Source: Anseranas semipalmata
Lineage: Eukaryota > Chordata > Aves > Anseriformes > Anseranatidae
DNA length: 64,000 bases
Assembly: GCA_013399115.1 (NCBI GenBank)
Contig: VXAA01002187.1
Coordinates: 397,759 to 461,758, forward strand
Direction: 5' to 3'
Shown here: positions 24,401 through 37,300 of the stretch, piece by piece
Position numbering within the stretch: the stretch's first letter is position 1
Layout of the letters: every line of letters begins with the position of its first letter
Program-made: the position numbers and the translations under genes
Notes under the pieces: model-generated
What the model saw: the letters and a program-made list of their open reading frames with translations, nothing else
Database searches by the model: none
What the model was told of the DNA's origin: nothing

Positions 24401-27170
24401 TGACAGACTGAAAGGTGGTCAGACTTTCACCCAGAGTCTGGACACCAGGACAATAGAAGAACCCCGTATTTTATCCGTATTATAAATAATAAAAAGAAAT
24501 GAACCCCTCCTATACCAAGTGGAAATTTTACTATGGAAGAAAGCTTATTTTTATCTGTACCTTCTCTTCAGGTGGCATTCAATTTGACATTACATAAAAT
24601 ACCACCATATTTATCAACAGCATAAACAAACCTACAAAACACATGGACATGTTCTCCCTGTAATTTGGAAAGAAACAACAATAATAGAGCAAGACCATGG
24701 AGTCTGTACAATATTGGCAATATCCCACTCCTCAAGCTTGGTCCCTGAAACTCTGAAACATGTGAAGAGAGAAGACAGGGCTATGAAAGGCTCCATTCAA
24801 TGGCCATCTGGGGTTTCAACTTGTCTTTTGCCCCATCAGCATTGTGGTAGGATGGCTTGCTGAAGATCCCAGAGCTAGCTCGTTTGCAGTGTCGCTGCAT
24901 GACGTTGTGCTGAATGATTTCTCCCCATCAGATGAAAGGCTGAGTTATCCCTTTCTGGGTCTGAGGGAAGCAGGTATTTCAAAGTGTGAGACCACTGAAC
25001 TACCACCTGAGGGGACAATTGTCTAAAGGATATTTTAAATGTGTTTGCTACATTTAAATAGATGGTTTCAGCTTGCCAGTCTTGGAATGGCTCCTAAAAT
25101 AAACATCAATATAAAGAATAAGGCAATTTGTTTTGGATGATTAAGAGAATCTGGCTCATATATCCAAGGTGTGACAATTCCAATCACATCTTCTTTTCAA
25201 TTTACAGCGAAAGAAATAATCTAGGCTTTGTTATTGTTCATACTGCTGGTGCTATATATTTGACATGATAATCTACAGTATTAGTCAGTAAATTGACTCA
25301 CTGGACTGCCCTTGATCATATGTTCCATTTTCTGCTCAGCGGGGCCTTCTCTAACAGCTATATATAACCAGGGAGAAAAAAAAAGAGAGACAGCTCTCTC
25401 TTAGATCATTACAAGATGATGTTGCATTTGGTTTTCCTGTTGCTTCAAAGGTTATAAATGATGTGATCTTTTCGCCATCACAGATAATATATGACTGCTG
25501 TTTGTCTGACTTGTCAACTCCTCATACAGAAATCCAATACTCCCCACTTGTCACATATTCATTTCAGACGTGTGTTCTCTTGCCAGGCCCAAAATGAAAT
25601 AGTCACTGTATTCCTACCTGCCAGTTTTCAAGTCTTGGCTTGTGTGGTCCTTCCTTGTCAAAATCAAGTTGTTACATCAGCAATCCACATGAGTACTTGT
25701 AGTAAATGTAAAATCTGCTGATCATAATTAAAATGCTGTATGCTTTTCTATTAAATAAAGAAAATTGTTGTGCATCTTAATCCATAGCTCTGCTCTTCTG
25801 CCATAGTTTTTAAATGTCTTATTACTGAGCTAATTGTACAGGCAGGTTGTTCTTAGACTGCATCATGCATTTATTAGTTTTATATCACTGTCAAAATAAG
25901 TATTGGATTAATCCTGGCTCTTCATCTATCTGTTGAAAAAATGTTTCCTCGGTCCAGGCAGAAGTTAAAATTAGGAGTGACCTCTAAAAGGGGCTACAGG
26001 ATGAAGGGCAGTTCTCGGGGCTAAGAAAGGGCAAGAGCAGAGACTCAGAAAGCAGACAGCTCAGCATGAGATCGGCACAAGTTGCAGAATATAAACTTGT
26101 GTAGCTGTATTTCAGCAGCATATCTGCAGCTGTGTAACCTGGGCTGCTGCAGAACGAAGGGGAACTGCAGAGCCTTGGGACAGAGAGAGCTTATTGCTAT
26201 TCCTGTCCAGAAGGGTAAATAATTGTTCAGAGTCTTTTTTACTGACCTTTGTTCCAGGAGTGTTTGTGAGTCAAGGAGAATTACAGGGTGTAAATCAGAA
26301 ATACTCACCTACAGATCGGCACATCCACAAAGAGACATAATTCAGCTCACAGTCTCCCTGAGGAGCAATCCCTTACAAATCTCTTTTAAACTCCCTCCTG
26401 ATATATTGGGCATGTTACGGAAGGAACTGTTTAAGAGCACTGATTAACATCATCAGCTACTGTAAATCTCCCTGAGTCCTGCCTGGTGCTGGCTGTGCCA
26501 GCTGGCTCTCGAGGACCCTTCTGGTCCTGTCTTCTACGATCCTCTGATGCTGTGTTTGTAGTTTGAAGAATGGAAAAGGAATTAATAACTGTCCAGACCA
26601 AGCAGCTTCCTCTACACTGTAATGCTTTAAACATGCAAAGAGGCTAAAGCCTAAGCCTCTTTGCTTTGAAAGCTGCTGGCAAAAAAGATCCCTGTGTTCA
26701 TATGAATCTGGTACCAGTTCCTAAGGCATCTTCACTTTGATATGGAAGACAAGAGGGGAGGGTTTGCAGGAAAGGAAAGTAAAAATTCACATTGCACCAC
26801 AGCCTGCCGATCACCCTGAGGTATCCAACCTTGGGATTACAGGTATCTGCCTCGCGCTAAGGCAGCCCGCAGCTTGCACAAGAGGGAAGGAATGGGATGC
26901 CCTCCAAAATGTGTTTCTATCTCTCCTCTGCTGAATAATACCACAGGAGAGCTAGGTTCTTGTTTCATAGCTGAAGGAAGTAAGTATTTGACAGTCTCAT
27001 GAGAGTCAGGATGGGCAGCAAGGAACAAACTGCATAGGCAGTGGGGTTGGAAAAATATTAAGAAAATAACAGCTTTTAGGCTTAAACCCAGCATCAGATC
27101 AAAAAAATCATGTCATGATACAAGTCTGATATTCAGCCCCAGCTATACAAATACCCACAAGATAACTCAT
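21446..27170. other. Intronic DNA, mostly featureless
   Basis: No exon was recognised. A CA/TG-rich mixed tract lies at about 22079-22155 and a T run at 23619-23634. TATATATAA at about 25358 resembles a TATA box but has no supporting gene downstream. A weak CR1 tail is listed at 26490. Confidence 0.45.
26490..26549 (+). mobile_element. Possible CR1 3' tail, diverged
   Basis: The text 'ctctcgaggacccttctggt' followed by 'cctgtcttctacgatcctct' resembles the terminal CR1 pattern (a 'gaggtcccttcc' word, then 'attctatgattct'). It is short and diverged, so this is a tentative call. Confidence 0.4.
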
Positions 27171-27173
27171 CAA

Positions 27174-27260
27174 AAAAAAAAAAAAAGGGGGGGGGGGGGN
27201 NNNNNNNNNAAAGGGGGATGAAATCATCAGTCTGCATATGTTGGTAAAAAAAAAAAAAAA
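27174..27260. other. Assembly gap with A and G homopolymers
   Basis: A poly-A run passes into a run of 13 G, then ten Ns (27200-27209), then AAAGGGGG and another poly-A. The two flanks probably do not join as shown, and the real gap length is unknown. Confidence 0.95.
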
Positions 27261-28621
27261 ATCAAATATATTATTTTTACAACAAAATAACACAATATAA
27301 GCCACAAGGGAAAGTGAACAAAGATCAAAGAGCAAATAAGAGACAGACAACACAAGCAGGCATCCCCAGTATCTAGAAGCAGTAAAAGAACAGGAGCCTG
27401 CAGCACCAGAGCATCTTAAAAGAGCTGCCGTGTATTTGGGGAAAAAAACATGCTTCATGCAAACTTGGGAAAAAAAGAGTCTTTATTTACAGCTAGGGAG
27501 CAAGACAACATTTTCTGTGCCTGCAAAAACCTACCCTCTTTTGACTTTTCATTACTGTCTCTCTCACAGCTGTGTGGTCCCTGTGAAAAAGCACAGTTTA
27601 CATCTCCACCACACGAGCATCCAGCACAGGTAGCAGTAAGGGCAGAGTAATAAAACACTAACCCACTAGTGGCAAATATAGAACTGACTCCACTGTAGCT
27701 CTTGATAGACAAATCTAGGACATCTCCAAAATAAGGAACAAATAAGGAACTGCAACAGCTATCTAATCAATTGTTTTTCTGTAGGATTTGAAGCCAACAT
27801 AAAAGGTGAAAATATGGTACAGCAGAACTGACTTTGTGTTTCATGATATATATATATTTTTAAGTAGGGAAGCAAATAATCTTGTTTTTCCCCGTTGTCT
27901 TTGCTTACTTCCTTGGAAGTAAGGACCACAAATAGCCCCCCAACCACCATCTGAGAAATGTGGAATAGCAGGATGAAGATGGCTTATGCTGAAGACCTTA
28001 AGTATGCTAAAATTGTTCCTGCTCTTGTTCACGTCATTGTACGAACACAAATACACCAGATCAGGAAAGAAAATACAAAAAACAAAAATGCCTCACAGAA
28101 CTAGCTCTCCTTTTTCTTTCAGCCCTGCTCTCCTTGCAGGCACAGTCACTGAACTCAGTATTACTTTGTTCATGACAAATACCAAATGTACCCTGTGAAT
28201 ATGCATTACGATTTGCAAAATCATTAGTCATCCTGTTTGCTTTCATCTAATACATGGCTCTGGTTATTTCTATTTCTTCAATAACTTTGTGCAAGATCTT
28301 CCTCCACTGCCAACACCCTTTTCACTCCATACAATCCTGGCTGCTCCAATGGCCATGTGTGCTCCTAGTTGCACAAAAGCTGAGGAGCTGATATGAACTC
28401 ATACTAAGTTTATAAAAAGTGTTTCAATAATTCATAAATCTCATTCAGAAAACTGAAAGGAAATTCACTTTTATGGGGCCTGTGATAAGGGACTTGACTA
28501 TTGCCAGGTAGAAAGGTTAAGCTGAAAACAAATGCTACAATGAAGAACATATTGACTAGGCTGAAAAGCCAAAAAACATATTTGCAAAATGGGTAGGAAG
28601 AGAAACTAAGCTTAACTAATA

Positions 28622-28645
28622 AGTTTAGCTTAAGTAAGCTAAACT
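28622..28645. repeat. Perfect 11-bp inverted repeat
   Basis: AGTTTAGCTTA, a 2-base spacer AG, then TAAGCTAAACT form a perfect hairpin. Immediately before it AAGCTTAACT-AATA-AGTTTAGCTT forms a second, 9-of-10 inverted repeat that shares its right arm, so the word occurs three times in alternating orientation within about 40 bases (28608-28645). Confidence 0.9.
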
Positions 28646-30413
28646 AATTCTTGGTAGGCAAGGGTTGAGAAGTAATTTAAAAAAAAAAAAAAAAAGCTAT
28701 ATAGAGTGATAATTCTGAAGGCAGCAGAAAAAAAAAAATCAAGAAACAACTAATCCCCTTTAGTTTTGCTAGGGAGATCATTACTAGAAATATTGGTGAG
28801 GCTACCTGGAGTGAGAAGCATGATATCCAAACATAAGAGGCTCAGAGAGAGAACTAGAATTAATAAATTCAGAAAACCTGAAGCCCAGGCATGGCAGGAC
28901 ATGCCAACATATAAAAGCCTGGGGGAAACTGGCAATTACTAGGCAGACAGGCACAAATGAGATCTGGTGACCTCCGTGGGAATCACAATGAAAAGGTAAT
29001 GTAGGGAGAATAATATCTAAAATATGTTATGCCTCCTCTGCTTTTTCACCTTAGACATGAACATTTACTTACACAAACACCCATGGAAGGACCTGTCTGC
29101 TAGAATATTGTCTGACTTTATGGTCTAATAAGCAAACTGCAGTTAAATAGCTGTCTAATTTGCCACTGCCACTCTGTAAAGGATGGGGCAAGAACTTGCA
29201 AAACTTGCAAGAAAGGTAATTGTTTTCTCCAAGAGCCACTGGAAGGTTATAGGAAATAACTACATAGCCTATTGATAGGGCTGAAGAATTAATAAGCAAG
29301 AGCACAAAGTAACTTTCTGAAGACTTGAGTACCGACTCATTGGTGTAAGCATCTGTGAACACAAGAATGTCCCCTGAGTTTCACATGGGAAGTCCTGTGA
29401 AGTGGCAGGGTCATCAACATGCCTGGACAGACTCCTTATGCAGTATTAGCACCCATGCTGCACATGCAGTGAAACACATGGCAGCACCCAAATACACCCT
29501 AACTAATCTAACTCAGCATGTAATGGTGAAAAAATTAGTATTAGGACCTAACAGTATGTCTTCTGGACAGAAGGTACCAAAGGCTGAGAAAGAGCATCCT
29601 GTGATGCACAAGTTCTCTTCATTTCATCAGCCTGTAATGGCCTCACACTCAGCTAGACTTTCTATAATTTCCCTTGCCTTCCATGCTCAGCACAGAAAAA
29701 AGCCTATAATTCTGCAGATGGAGCAAACAAGGAGACTTAGTGTTTGATTTTACACGATGCTTTGCAAAACATCAAGATTGTGAATGTGCCAAAACCTTGG
29801 TTTTTTTTTTTTAGAAATATCTGTTGTAGAGCTCTTGCCTGTCAATTTGACAACAGGACGAACCATATTAGAAGAGTGACACCTCCATGGAAGTGAAAAA
29901 GAAAGTTGTCATAAATTAACAGATAACAGATAGGTGAATTTCTTGGAGAGTTTGTGCTAGAGAGTATCAGGGCTGCTCCATGCAGGTACCAATGTGAGAC
30001 TGCATCCTGAAGAGGAAATGCACAGCTTGCTTTCCTACAATGGAGTGTAAGAGCTCACATCTGTGCAACTCAGATAATCTCTAATGAACAGGGTTTGTAA
30101 TCTCCACTCTTAATTAGCTATTCTTTTGACAGATGAAGATTACAGAGCACCCAAAGGCAAGTCTCCACCACCAGCAGGCTTGGGAAGGCTTAACAGAAAA
30201 ATGAATGAGTCAGTCACAGGCAGAGCACTTCCACATGACTAGCAGAAAGAATCACCTCAGAAAATTTTGTGGTGAGCCAGTTGAAGAGAGTGAGGTGAGG
30301 CATCAAAACAAAAACTTCTTGTCTCCTTTGAGTCTTGTTGTAATATCACAGAGAAACTAAAACCTTGGCACCTCAGTAGAATAACCTACACTTATGCAAG
30401 TGGATTATATGTG

Positions 30414-30435
30414 TGTGTGTACAAATGTACACACA
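30414..30435. repeat. TG/CA inverted repeat
   Basis: TGTGTGTAC and GTACACACA form 9-bp arms around AAAT. It probably arose from an inverted microsatellite. Confidence 0.85.
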
Positions 30436-31039
30436 GTGTTGGTGTGAGAAATTATACACACAGGTTAGAAGTGTAATCATTCAAAGAGCTATGCAACCCT
30501 TCAGACAGAAGTTACAGACTTGATGCAGAAATTCACAGGTGTGATTCTGGACTTCTGTTAGTCCACGTGTTTAGGTAACCACACCAGCCTTTTCTGACCT
30601 TTCCAATCTGTTCATCCAAGAGCTAAAAACACTCTGGCGCACTTACTATGCCAGTAACACCCAACCAACCACAGGAAAACTGAGTTTACCAATAGTAAGG
30701 ACGCCACCAGTCCTTCTTGGCATTGATCCTGTTGGAGTACAGAAGTGTTGGGTGGGCAGAGTCAGGGCTGTGCCAGCTCTGAGATGCCATGAGAAGAGCC
30801 CAGTCACAGAGAATGGATGTGGGTAAATTTTTAGTGACCTGTGGCTGTGCTTGGCAAGTTTTCAGACGCTTCCAATTTGAAATGGGTGGGAAGGCTCAGC
30901 AGCAAGCACTCAGAATATGTGGAGCTTCAAGATGTTTATTCCTTCCAGTGTAACTCTTCCTAGCCCCTCCCTTCTGTTGTAGCAAAGAAAATCTCATTCC
31001 CTACCACTTACTCCCCGTTGGCCAATTGTCAATTTGCTA

Positions 31040-31110
31040 TTGCAAATAACAATATTAATAAATAAAAATAAATAAAATAATAATAATAAATAAAATAATA
31101 AAAAAGAAAT
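31040..31110. repeat. AT-rich TAAA/TAA microsatellite
   Basis: A tract of mixed AATAA, TAAA and TAA units with no other content. Confidence 0.85.
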
Positions 31111-31276
31111 CAGCCTGCAAGACAGATATCCATATTTACACTAGCATCTTTCTCTAGCAGTGGATCAAGTGAGATAAAGAACTCTGATCATTAAATCAAA
31201 CTAAAGGTGTCGGAATCAGTCTCTGATCGATCACAGTACTATAAGCAATGATTTAAAAAAGAAAAAAATATTCTTT

Positions 31277-31314
31277 TTTCTTTCTTGAAAAGAAATTTCT
31301 TTCTTGAAAAGAAA
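31277..31314. repeat. Perfect 19-bp tandem duplication
   Basis: The 19-base unit TTTCTTTCTTGAAAAGAAA occurs twice head to tail with no mismatch. Each unit is itself partly self-complementary (TTTCTT...AAGAAA). Identity suggests a recent duplication. Confidence 0.92.
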
Positions 31315-31372
31315 CTACAAAACAGGGCTGTTTTCCCTCTGGGGAAAGAGGTGGGGGGGGATTACTGCAACA

Positions 31373-31390
31373 CCACTTTTTTAAAAGTGG
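31373..31390. repeat. Perfect 8-bp hairpin
   Basis: CCACTTTT, spacer TT, AAAAGTGG form a perfect inverted repeat 60 bases after the 19-bp tandem repeat. Confidence 0.88.
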
Positions 31391-34300
31391 CATAAAACTG
31401 GATTTTACTGGAACCCATGAAGTTTTTCAGACCTTGAGACAGCATGAGGTTTCAACAGTCTAGTTAATACAATTTGGTTTTGCACAATGTCATTTGGACA
31501 ACATCATTACAGAATGCTTCACAATTAATTACTTTCAAATAACAGCTTCTATCCCCTGTGGAGAACAGGATTAATTGGGTCAGATGTAAATATGCATTTC
31601 ATGGATCCTACTGAACACTTGCCCATCTCACCAATTTACCATGTAATTTGATACAACTGGTGTGCTATGCTCTGGAGATGGGCAGAGCGAGCACAGTTGC
31701 AAGTCAGGGTGGAAATACACTGATACAGCAATGCTGATATTCTTAGCGTGTATTATGCTTGGCTGTAACAGTGTGACTCTTTCATTCTCTTGCAGAAACA
31801 CTAATTTGTGTTTATTCATGCTGAAATACTCTTCTGTTGGATAGGAAGCTTAGGACAGAACTCAGAACGGATAAGAAGTGTTGTGATCAACATGGGATCA
31901 GAAACTGTCCTCCACTCAGGTGTCTTTACCCTCCCATTGGAAAGAGTGTCTTCACCCTCCCATTTCTCACCTGCAGTGAGAAACCCTAAGATCAGGGCCT
32001 TGTTGGATCCTGATTCTGGGCAGGAAAAGAGTAAAGATAAGCTACCTACATGGGACAAACAAAGGAGCCAACATGGGACGAAGTTGTTTCCTTGACCGCT
32101 TTTGCAGCCTAAGACAAAATCTTGGGACTGCAATGTTTTTTCACTCTCTTTTTGGACACTTGGTTAGGGACAGTTTAGGTTAAGTGTACTCCTCCTGAAG
32201 CCTTCCTTCTTCTTGACCATGAAATGTGTATTCAACATTTTTTTTTTCACCAGATTTTTCATGAAATAACATAGGTCAAAACGCATCCAGTGAAAGAATC
32301 ATTTTTTCTAAAATAATCTGGAAAACACAAGTTTGTGCCTGTGTCAGGTGGTTCTTGAAAAGCTATTTCTTTGTGCTTTAAAACATCAAAAATAAGAACA
32401 CTGTTTCCTTGCTCTTTTTAGCTTTCTCTGCCCTATTTTCAGTTTGCACTCTCCCCTAGGTATAATAAAAAATGAGACATTTGCACCCAGCTGGAGAGTA
32501 CCTTTCATGAGCTGGAAAACTGCAGAGTTCATTTGTGGTGTATTTCCTGCTGTTCACGAGTAACTATCAGGACAAACTCACTCAAGTGAAGTGCAAACTT
32601 CAGTCCTCAAGGCTTGTCGGTTCAGAGCTGATCCTTTCAGCCACTGCATGCTGGGAAGGTACGAGAGAGGACTCGGAGCTTCTAAAGTAAGAGTAACACT
32701 ACTGAGCAAACAAAAAAACTCTATCAGGTACACTGTCAGGCTTTTCCAGTCCTACCTGTCCCAGGTGGCACAGCATACAGCTGTTTCATAGTCCCAGATC
32801 TGAAATATTTTGGTTTTATTGTTCTGCAGCCCCTTTAAACTTCTATGTTCTATGACACTTACATCCTCTTCATATCTTACTTAATGTTAAGAAGTAATGT
32901 GCTAAGGTACTTGCAAGCTGGCCAAAGTGATTCATTATACTGCGCCATGTCCTGGCTGGTGTTTTGGAGCAGGGCCTGGTCCCTACGGTATGATTATCTG
33001 TCCTCCGTTCCCACAGGATGCTCCATGTTGCACCATTATGATCATTTCAGTGCATATTAAGATTCACCACTTTGCAGCCTTACCAGCTCCCCATCTGTTC
33101 TCCACTTCTCTGGTTTCCACTACCTCTAGGCTAGGTATTTTTTTTCCTGTTTGCTTTTTTACTTTTATTTTTATTTTTCCCAGAACTATGAATTTTGTTC
33201 TCCTGATTTTGTTCTCTTGGCTCTGCCTCTGCTCTGGTACCTGGATTACATTACTTCAGCTTCTGTGTTTGAACTCTACCAGCTTCTATAAATGCTTAGG
33301 TATTTGGGACTTGATACTTGGAGGTGTTTCTCAGAAACTGGTATTATGTGCTCCATAAATTAGTCTGCCTTTAACTACAGAACAGTTAATGTGCCCAATT
33401 TTTTTATTTGGGTTTCAGAGTTCTCTCCCTGGAAATATAACTGTCCTTTTTCTCTTCCGTTTCTTAGTTTCAAGTGAAATAAAAATACAGTGCATCATCA
33501 CATAGTGTCTAAGGCTATAATGCCCATTAATCACAGATACTCACTTATTTTAAGTTTTCCTAGCTTCCCTCCTCCTACAATATTGCAAAAAAAACTTTAA
33601 TAGCATTTTTCCCAGCACTTGTAAATGGTTGCTTATAAAAAAAAAAAAAAAGAAGAAGAAGAAGAAGTTCAATCTTCATTGTTTCTTTGTCTATGCTTGC
33701 TTTTCACTGGCAAATCTGCTGAACAGACTGGTCTTACTATATTTTTTGTTCTATTGCTTGGATACCACCCCCATGGCTGAAAGTCTTCTTTTCCTATAGG
33801 TTACTCTTTCTTTTAGGACTTCTGTCACTCTTCAGGCTTGTGCCTAGAGATAGACTAAGGATATCTATCAAGATATTTTTCTAGTTTGAAATGATGCTCT
33901 TGATTAAATGTTTAAACTCACTATAGTAAGTCCATTTAATAAATAACAAAGATACTTTGATGTTAACTAGGGCCATTGCTAGCCTATTCATGCTCACAAT
34001 AAAAAGACAACCAAGGACATTCAGATGAATTTGCACGGTGACACAACAATGTGTTGAAATGTATTGTGCCTATTATTTAACTGGTTCTGTGCAGTCATAT
34101 ATGGGAATACTACTTCAAGATAATGATCATTTTGGTGTATTTATCTTCTGCTGGATTTTTTCTGCTCGATTACATTGAAGTTCTAATGCAATTGCCCTGG
34201 AGAAGGAAAATAACTGCAAAATCTTGAGCGTGTTTGTCTACAGCAGAAGCTACCCGCTCTTTAATCCTCTAAGTAAGCAAGATGTCAGAGAGAGAGAAAG

Positions 34301-37300
34301 CCATTCAGGCTCAGATTCCTATTTTTCACAATGAAGCTCATGTGCTAGGGCTCTCTCTGTGAGTGCCAAAAATAGCACAGCAAAATGGGCTTTCCTTGAG
34401 CACTTCCATTATTCACATGATGCGGCATCTTACATAACGCAAACCCTGCACGTTATCCCACCGAGTGCTGTACACACAGATGCTAGCAGACAAAAATTTC
34501 CATTGGGGACAGTAGTACCAAGTGCTTTAAAGGCAAAGTCAGGCTGAAGGCAGTGATTTTTTCAACTGGCAAGTCTAGGAAATATTAGAAAAATTGTTTG
34601 GGGGTCTGGTGGAGGGATTTCAATACGATTAAAATGGCAGAGATGCTCTTTGAAGATCAGTGTTGCTCAGCGTGTACCTCTTCTCCTTTTTGAAGATGGA
34701 GCTATTTGATCACCTTGGCAGTTGCAATGGCTTTGTTCAGGGTACCTGCCTGCCCACTAGCTGCTCCTTCCAGAGATCAGCAGTTCTCTGGACCACTCGG
34801 ACAGGTGCTGCCACCTTTGCTTAGCGGAGTTATCCTTTGCTGCTGTAATCACTGAGTCTCAGTCCCAGCTATGTCGTTTGAAAACACCGTTTGTGCCTCC
34901 CTCTGCTAATCTGCATGCATCTGAACCCCGCTGGCTGCAGCACTGCTATTTGTATTGCTCTGCGTTCCCTGCACATGGGATTAAAGTCTGTCACAGCCTC
35001 CAGCTGCACAGTTTTTGTTCAAGCTACAAAGTATTGATTTTAACACTAACAGTCCCAACTTAACCCCGACTGTTGGTCATGGTATAATTTAGGAAGTTAT
35101 CTTTGAGATGCTGGTATGAATACTAGTGTACTGTGACTCACTTTTACTACTGATCATATAACATAATAATTACTGTTTTCAAAAAGGGATGATTGAGCCT
35201 GTGTAAACAGAGTTCTGCTTTCCTGGAAACCCATCATTTTGAAAAATAAGCAAATCTTGTTTGATTATTACAAATCATATTTTAAAAAGAAGTTGTTTTC
35301 TTTCAGGTGATCTGGCACTAAACAAATTTAGATTTTAGTATAATGAAACTGTACTACATCCTCAGTGCCATCAGACTCGTGGTTTCTGCAGCCTGTACTC
35401 TCTCTATACAAAAAGTGATATCATGCATAGTAAATAAAAAGCCATTTCTCTCCTCAGTGAAGTATGGTTACTGTTGGGTGTATTTCACTGTGAGCAGGAA
35501 GACTACACAAATCTTTAGGACAAGCATTGAATATTTCCTCCAACAGAAACTGTATGGGGAATGCAGACAGGTTGAAGGTCTGAGTAGCTGAGGAGATAGG
35601 GTGTTATTCTGTATGGAAGGTGCCAACAGGTCCTGATAGTGCAATCTTTTCTAATACAGTGACAGGTCAGAGTTTAGCTGTAAATACTATTTCTGGACCA
35701 TCAGCAATGCAACCTAAGCTTTCCTAGAGAAACATTAACCAGTCTGACTTCTGATTAAGAGAGCTGACAATCTTTTTTTTTTGTGTGTGTGTGTGCTTTT
35801 GTGCTTTTGTGCAATGCTCTGAGGGTTCCAACAGTAAGAGGAACAAGACACAAAAGTAGCAATAACAAAAGCAGTGACAGAGATGCAGGTTTACAAAACT
35901 GTCAACAGTCTTCTTGTTTTGTAGATCTAGCTGCTTAATACAGGAATCTTGGTCAGGTGTGGCTTGGTGTTTATTTTTTCAAATTAGCACTGAATGATGC
36001 AGTATAAATATTCAATCACTCCTCTTTTCCATCGTCTCTTCTTGGCTGTGTCACTGTCATTCACCTGTGACTTTTAGGTTTGCATTGACCATAAGCCCTT
36101 AGTTCAGTGAGCAATAACTCAGTGGGCTAAGCTCTCTGCTTGTGAGGCTTCTTGTGGCACCACAGGCTATGTTCCCCTCTGCACATAAGTGCCCTTTTCT
36201 TGAGCAGAAAAGTATCGAGCTGCAGCTGTGGCAGCACTGCTCCAGAAACCTCCGTCTTGATGTGTCTCCTCTGTTCACCTCGCCAGAACAAATCACTTCT
36301 ATGTTAGCAGTTGTCTAGGGGAAATCAACTCCAATGCAGCTCCAGCTCTTAGGGTTTTGCAGCAAAAAATATTATAGAGACATGGCCCATCTTTGTACAG
36401 TCCTGGATGTATATATAATTCACCATATTCAAAAATAGAAGAGAGATTTTTGCAAGCTTTCCTTAGGCAGAGGGTAGCTGGGTCTTACATGAACCGTAGC
36501 TGGGCTACTGGCTATACGTGACTGATAAGATACAGAGCACTGAGTACTTGGATTGTTTTTGTAGATGTACAACATCATCTTTCCACTGGCAGCAAAGTAA
36601 TACTGGTCATACCTTCTAGGAGACCCTAAAAAATTTCTTTTTGTGTTCATTTCTGTATATGTGTAAATATGAGTATTTTTACAGTAGAAAGAATGCAGAA
36701 AAGAAGGCTCTCTTCTACTGTTTGATGTTGTAGCTCTTTAAGTGAACAATTTGTTGCTTTGCAAGCCCTCTATCTTAACTTTGCTGTGTAAGAGGAGCTG
36801 TGGTTTTTGTTTTGATTTTGAAAGATAGTAATTCCCTTTACAGTGTCCAAAATCCAATGAAATCATCTGCATCTTATAATCAAATACCTTTACAGACCTT
36901 GATCAGAGTAAGAGGCCCATTACAGCTCAAAAGCTGTTCAGGCAGTGATTTTTTTTTTGTTTTGGAAAACCAGGTCCTGAAAGATTTAAATTCTAGCCCC
37001 ATTTTATTTAAATGAATGAATTTCATTTCTCAGCCACCAGTAGCAGGCAGTGAGCTGCACACTAAGCTCGTTTCTCTCTCCATCACTGATTTTATTACCT
37101 CCACAACTCACCCGTAATCTGGATCTATCAGCTGGTATTGTATTGCTTCAGATCTGCTACACATCACATTGTGTAAAAGATTTCAGCCCCATGGCTCTTC
37201 TCCAAACAAGTAAAAAGAAACCAATGAAATACATTTTTTGATTCATAGCCATTCATACTCCACTAAGCAAGGTTTAGGACATGATGAGAAGGAACACTGC

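Larger units (their letters stand above)
27261..31030. other. Intronic DNA with one unrecognised frame
   Basis: No known exon was recognised. A plus-strand frame with an ATG at 29367 runs 126 codons to a stop at 29747. It is rich in His and Met and has no transmembrane segment, signal peptide or known domain, so I do not call it a gene. A run at 28679-28695 is A. A palindrome is listed separately. Confidence 0.4.

Noticed and set aside
25358..25410. TATATATAA followed by a purine-rich stretch, like a core promoter
   Set aside because: The first ATG downstream opens a frame of only about 13 codons and no exon is seen; the word is common in AT-rich introns.
32927..33358. 143-codon plus-strand frame with many hydrophobic residues
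   Set aside because: It begins with GTG and its hydrophobicity comes from T-rich DNA; no domain and no splice signals support it.
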